NCBI RefSeq assembly: GCF_901933205.1
Contig: NC_044584.1
Coordinates: forward strand, 12,069,001-12,133,000
DNA: 64,000 bases
Origin: Camarhynchus parvulus
Lineage: Eukaryota; Chordata; Aves; Passeriformes; Thraupidae
Direction of reading: 5' to 3'
The notes below the pieces were generated by a model. That model did no database searches. It saw nothing but the letters and a program-made list of their open reading frames with translations, and was not told where the DNA came from. A program made the position numbers and the translations under genes. Positions 62,701 through 64,000 of the stretch are shown in pieces. Each line of letters begins with the position of its first letter. Position 1 is the stretch's first letter.

Positions 62701-64000
62701 ATCCACAACAAAATTTTCAAAAACTAATGTGGGCAGGGTGTCCAAAACTGACAAGGTGCCAACACAGAGCTTGTGTGCAGGGATAATGATACTGCCTGTG
62801 GGGCTCTAAGCAGCCATGCCAGGGAGCAAAGCTTTTGGCACAGCTGGCTGTGGTGGAAACCCATCTGGATTTCTCCCTGCACAGCTTTGGCTTTTGTTAG
62901 ATGAGAGGGAGCAATTGATCCTGACTGTTGCTTTTCAATATGCCGTGCAGGAATTACGAGTGGCAAACCCAAAGCACGAATTAGTTCAGCCTTTTGCTCC
63001 TTCCTCTGGGCCAAGCCAGCTCTGAGCTCAGAGCAGCTGCAGCCCAGAGCTGTGGAGACATGAGCCATGGCTGCTTTGGGCATTGCTTTTGGTATTAATG
63101 GCAATGCCAGCCTCAAACTGGCACAATCTGCTGCTCCATCACCTGTGCCAGGCAGTGCAGAGCTGGGCACAGCCTGTCCCCTGCCTGTCCCTGTCCCCTG
63201 GCTGGGGAAGGAGCTGCTGCCACCACTGCCATGGGGCTGGGACCCTCTGCAGGCCCTTCACATGCTGAGGGCTGACAGGAAAAAAACTTCTAAGTCTTAG
63301 CTCAGTATCTACTGCACAAATGCTGGGAAAAGGCCTGATTTTGAGGTTTTCTGGGTGTTGATTGCAGATGTGGGTGTGTGACCCCATCTGCCTCCTGCAA
63401 TGAATGTCACTCCTTGCAGGATGATATTTAACCTCAGCACAGGAGGCTGTTGCCTAGAGCAGTGAGTGTCTGCAGATGGGCAGCCAGGAGCCCAGCCCCT
63501 CTCTCTCCCCTCCTGGCAACCCATTGCTGAACTTGCTGCTGCTGCTGCGGGCAGGGGAGCAGCTCATGCCAAGGTGTTCCCACCCTGCTGTGCCACAAGG
63601 GTGGGAGCAACTCCCTGGCACAACAGTCCCAATAAATCCCTTATTTGGAGAAGGGGAAAGCATCTCCAGAGATTTGCTTATGCTTCTCCAAATTCCTGAG
63701 CTGGCTCTAGTAAATTAGATATGTGGAAGTCATTGCTCTGTCTCAAAAATGAGATTGCAATCGCCTATTACCAAAGATCACTTTCAATTTCAGATGGCCT
63801 TAAGCTCCTTATGCCTCTGGGCATGTGCTAACTAATGCCACTGTTTAGCAGTCCTGTTTGCAATATATATTTTGTGAATTATTTCTGCCTAAATTTCCCC
63901 AAACAAATTTAGTTTGCCGTTTAAATGAGTCTCAGATACAGTCCCAGGCTTTGCTTTCAACAAGCAGTTGTCTGAACAAAACATAGTGCTCATAAATATT
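62701..64000. other. GC-richer noncoding DNA, no gene seen
   Basis: A GC-richer segment at 62.75-63.65 kb with CTGTCCC repeats near 63.17-63.20 kb gives overlapping open frames on both strands (up to 148 codons on minus). The frames are Ala/Leu/Pro-rich without domains, as expected from low stop density. The last 300 bases are AT-rich unique DNA. Confidence 0.55.

Noticed and set aside
62724..63170. 148-codon open frame on minus
   Set aside because: It lies in a GC-richer patch with open frames on the opposite strand too. The composition is Ala/Leu-rich with no recognisable motif.

Overview
The window looks like vertebrate, most likely bird (or other sauropsid), nuclear DNA. The evidence is several 3'-end fragments of CR1-type LINEs, a generally AT-rich and CpG-poor base composition with short GC-richer islands, low interspersed-repeat density, and no sign of Alu, L1 or bacterial gene organisation. 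No protein-coding gene can be called with confidence. Every long open frame is explained by a simple repeat or a low-complexity tract, or lacks recognisable domains. I see no tRNA, rRNA, CRISPR array, operon or complete mobile element.

Layout. 1-16 kb: unique AT-rich DNA with an AT tract (3.13-3.19 kb), a T/G-rich tract (4.54-4.68 kb), a degraded protein-like frame on the minus strand (6.0-6.5 kb), a 79-bp direct repeat (6.29 and 7.61 kb) whose second copy runs into a short telomere-like motif, and a CATC microsatellite (8.64-8.73 kb). 16-23 kb: a second short dispersed repeat pair (16.14 and 22.90 kb), a block that reads like a conserved noncoding element (21.05-21.31 kb), and a CR1-like tail (23.15 kb). 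23-37 kb: mainly unique DNA with two more element-like blocks and a small CpG cluster built on a 16-bp palindrome (25.09 kb). 37-44 kb: two LTR-like relics, both on the minus strand, each with CCAAT and TATA boxes. 44-54 kb: unique DNA, an A-rich tract (49.9 kb), a pair of minus-strand CR1 fragments flanking a hairpin (51.4-52.0 kb), and a third CR1 fragment (54.0 kb). 54-64 kb: unique DNA, more G-rich on the plus strand, with further element-like blocks and a 12-bp-arm inverted repeat (60.28 kb).

The most interesting large-scale signal is a change in strand composition. In hand-counted samples the plus strand is C-rich over G across the first 45 kb and G-rich over C beyond 55 kb. That is the polarity expected around a replication-initiation zone, or around a divergent pair of transcription units with the left one on the minus strand and the right one on the plus strand. 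Taken with the lack of exons and the element-like blocks, the window is best read as intergenic or deep intronic regulatory DNA. No new gene system could be demonstrated from sequence alone.
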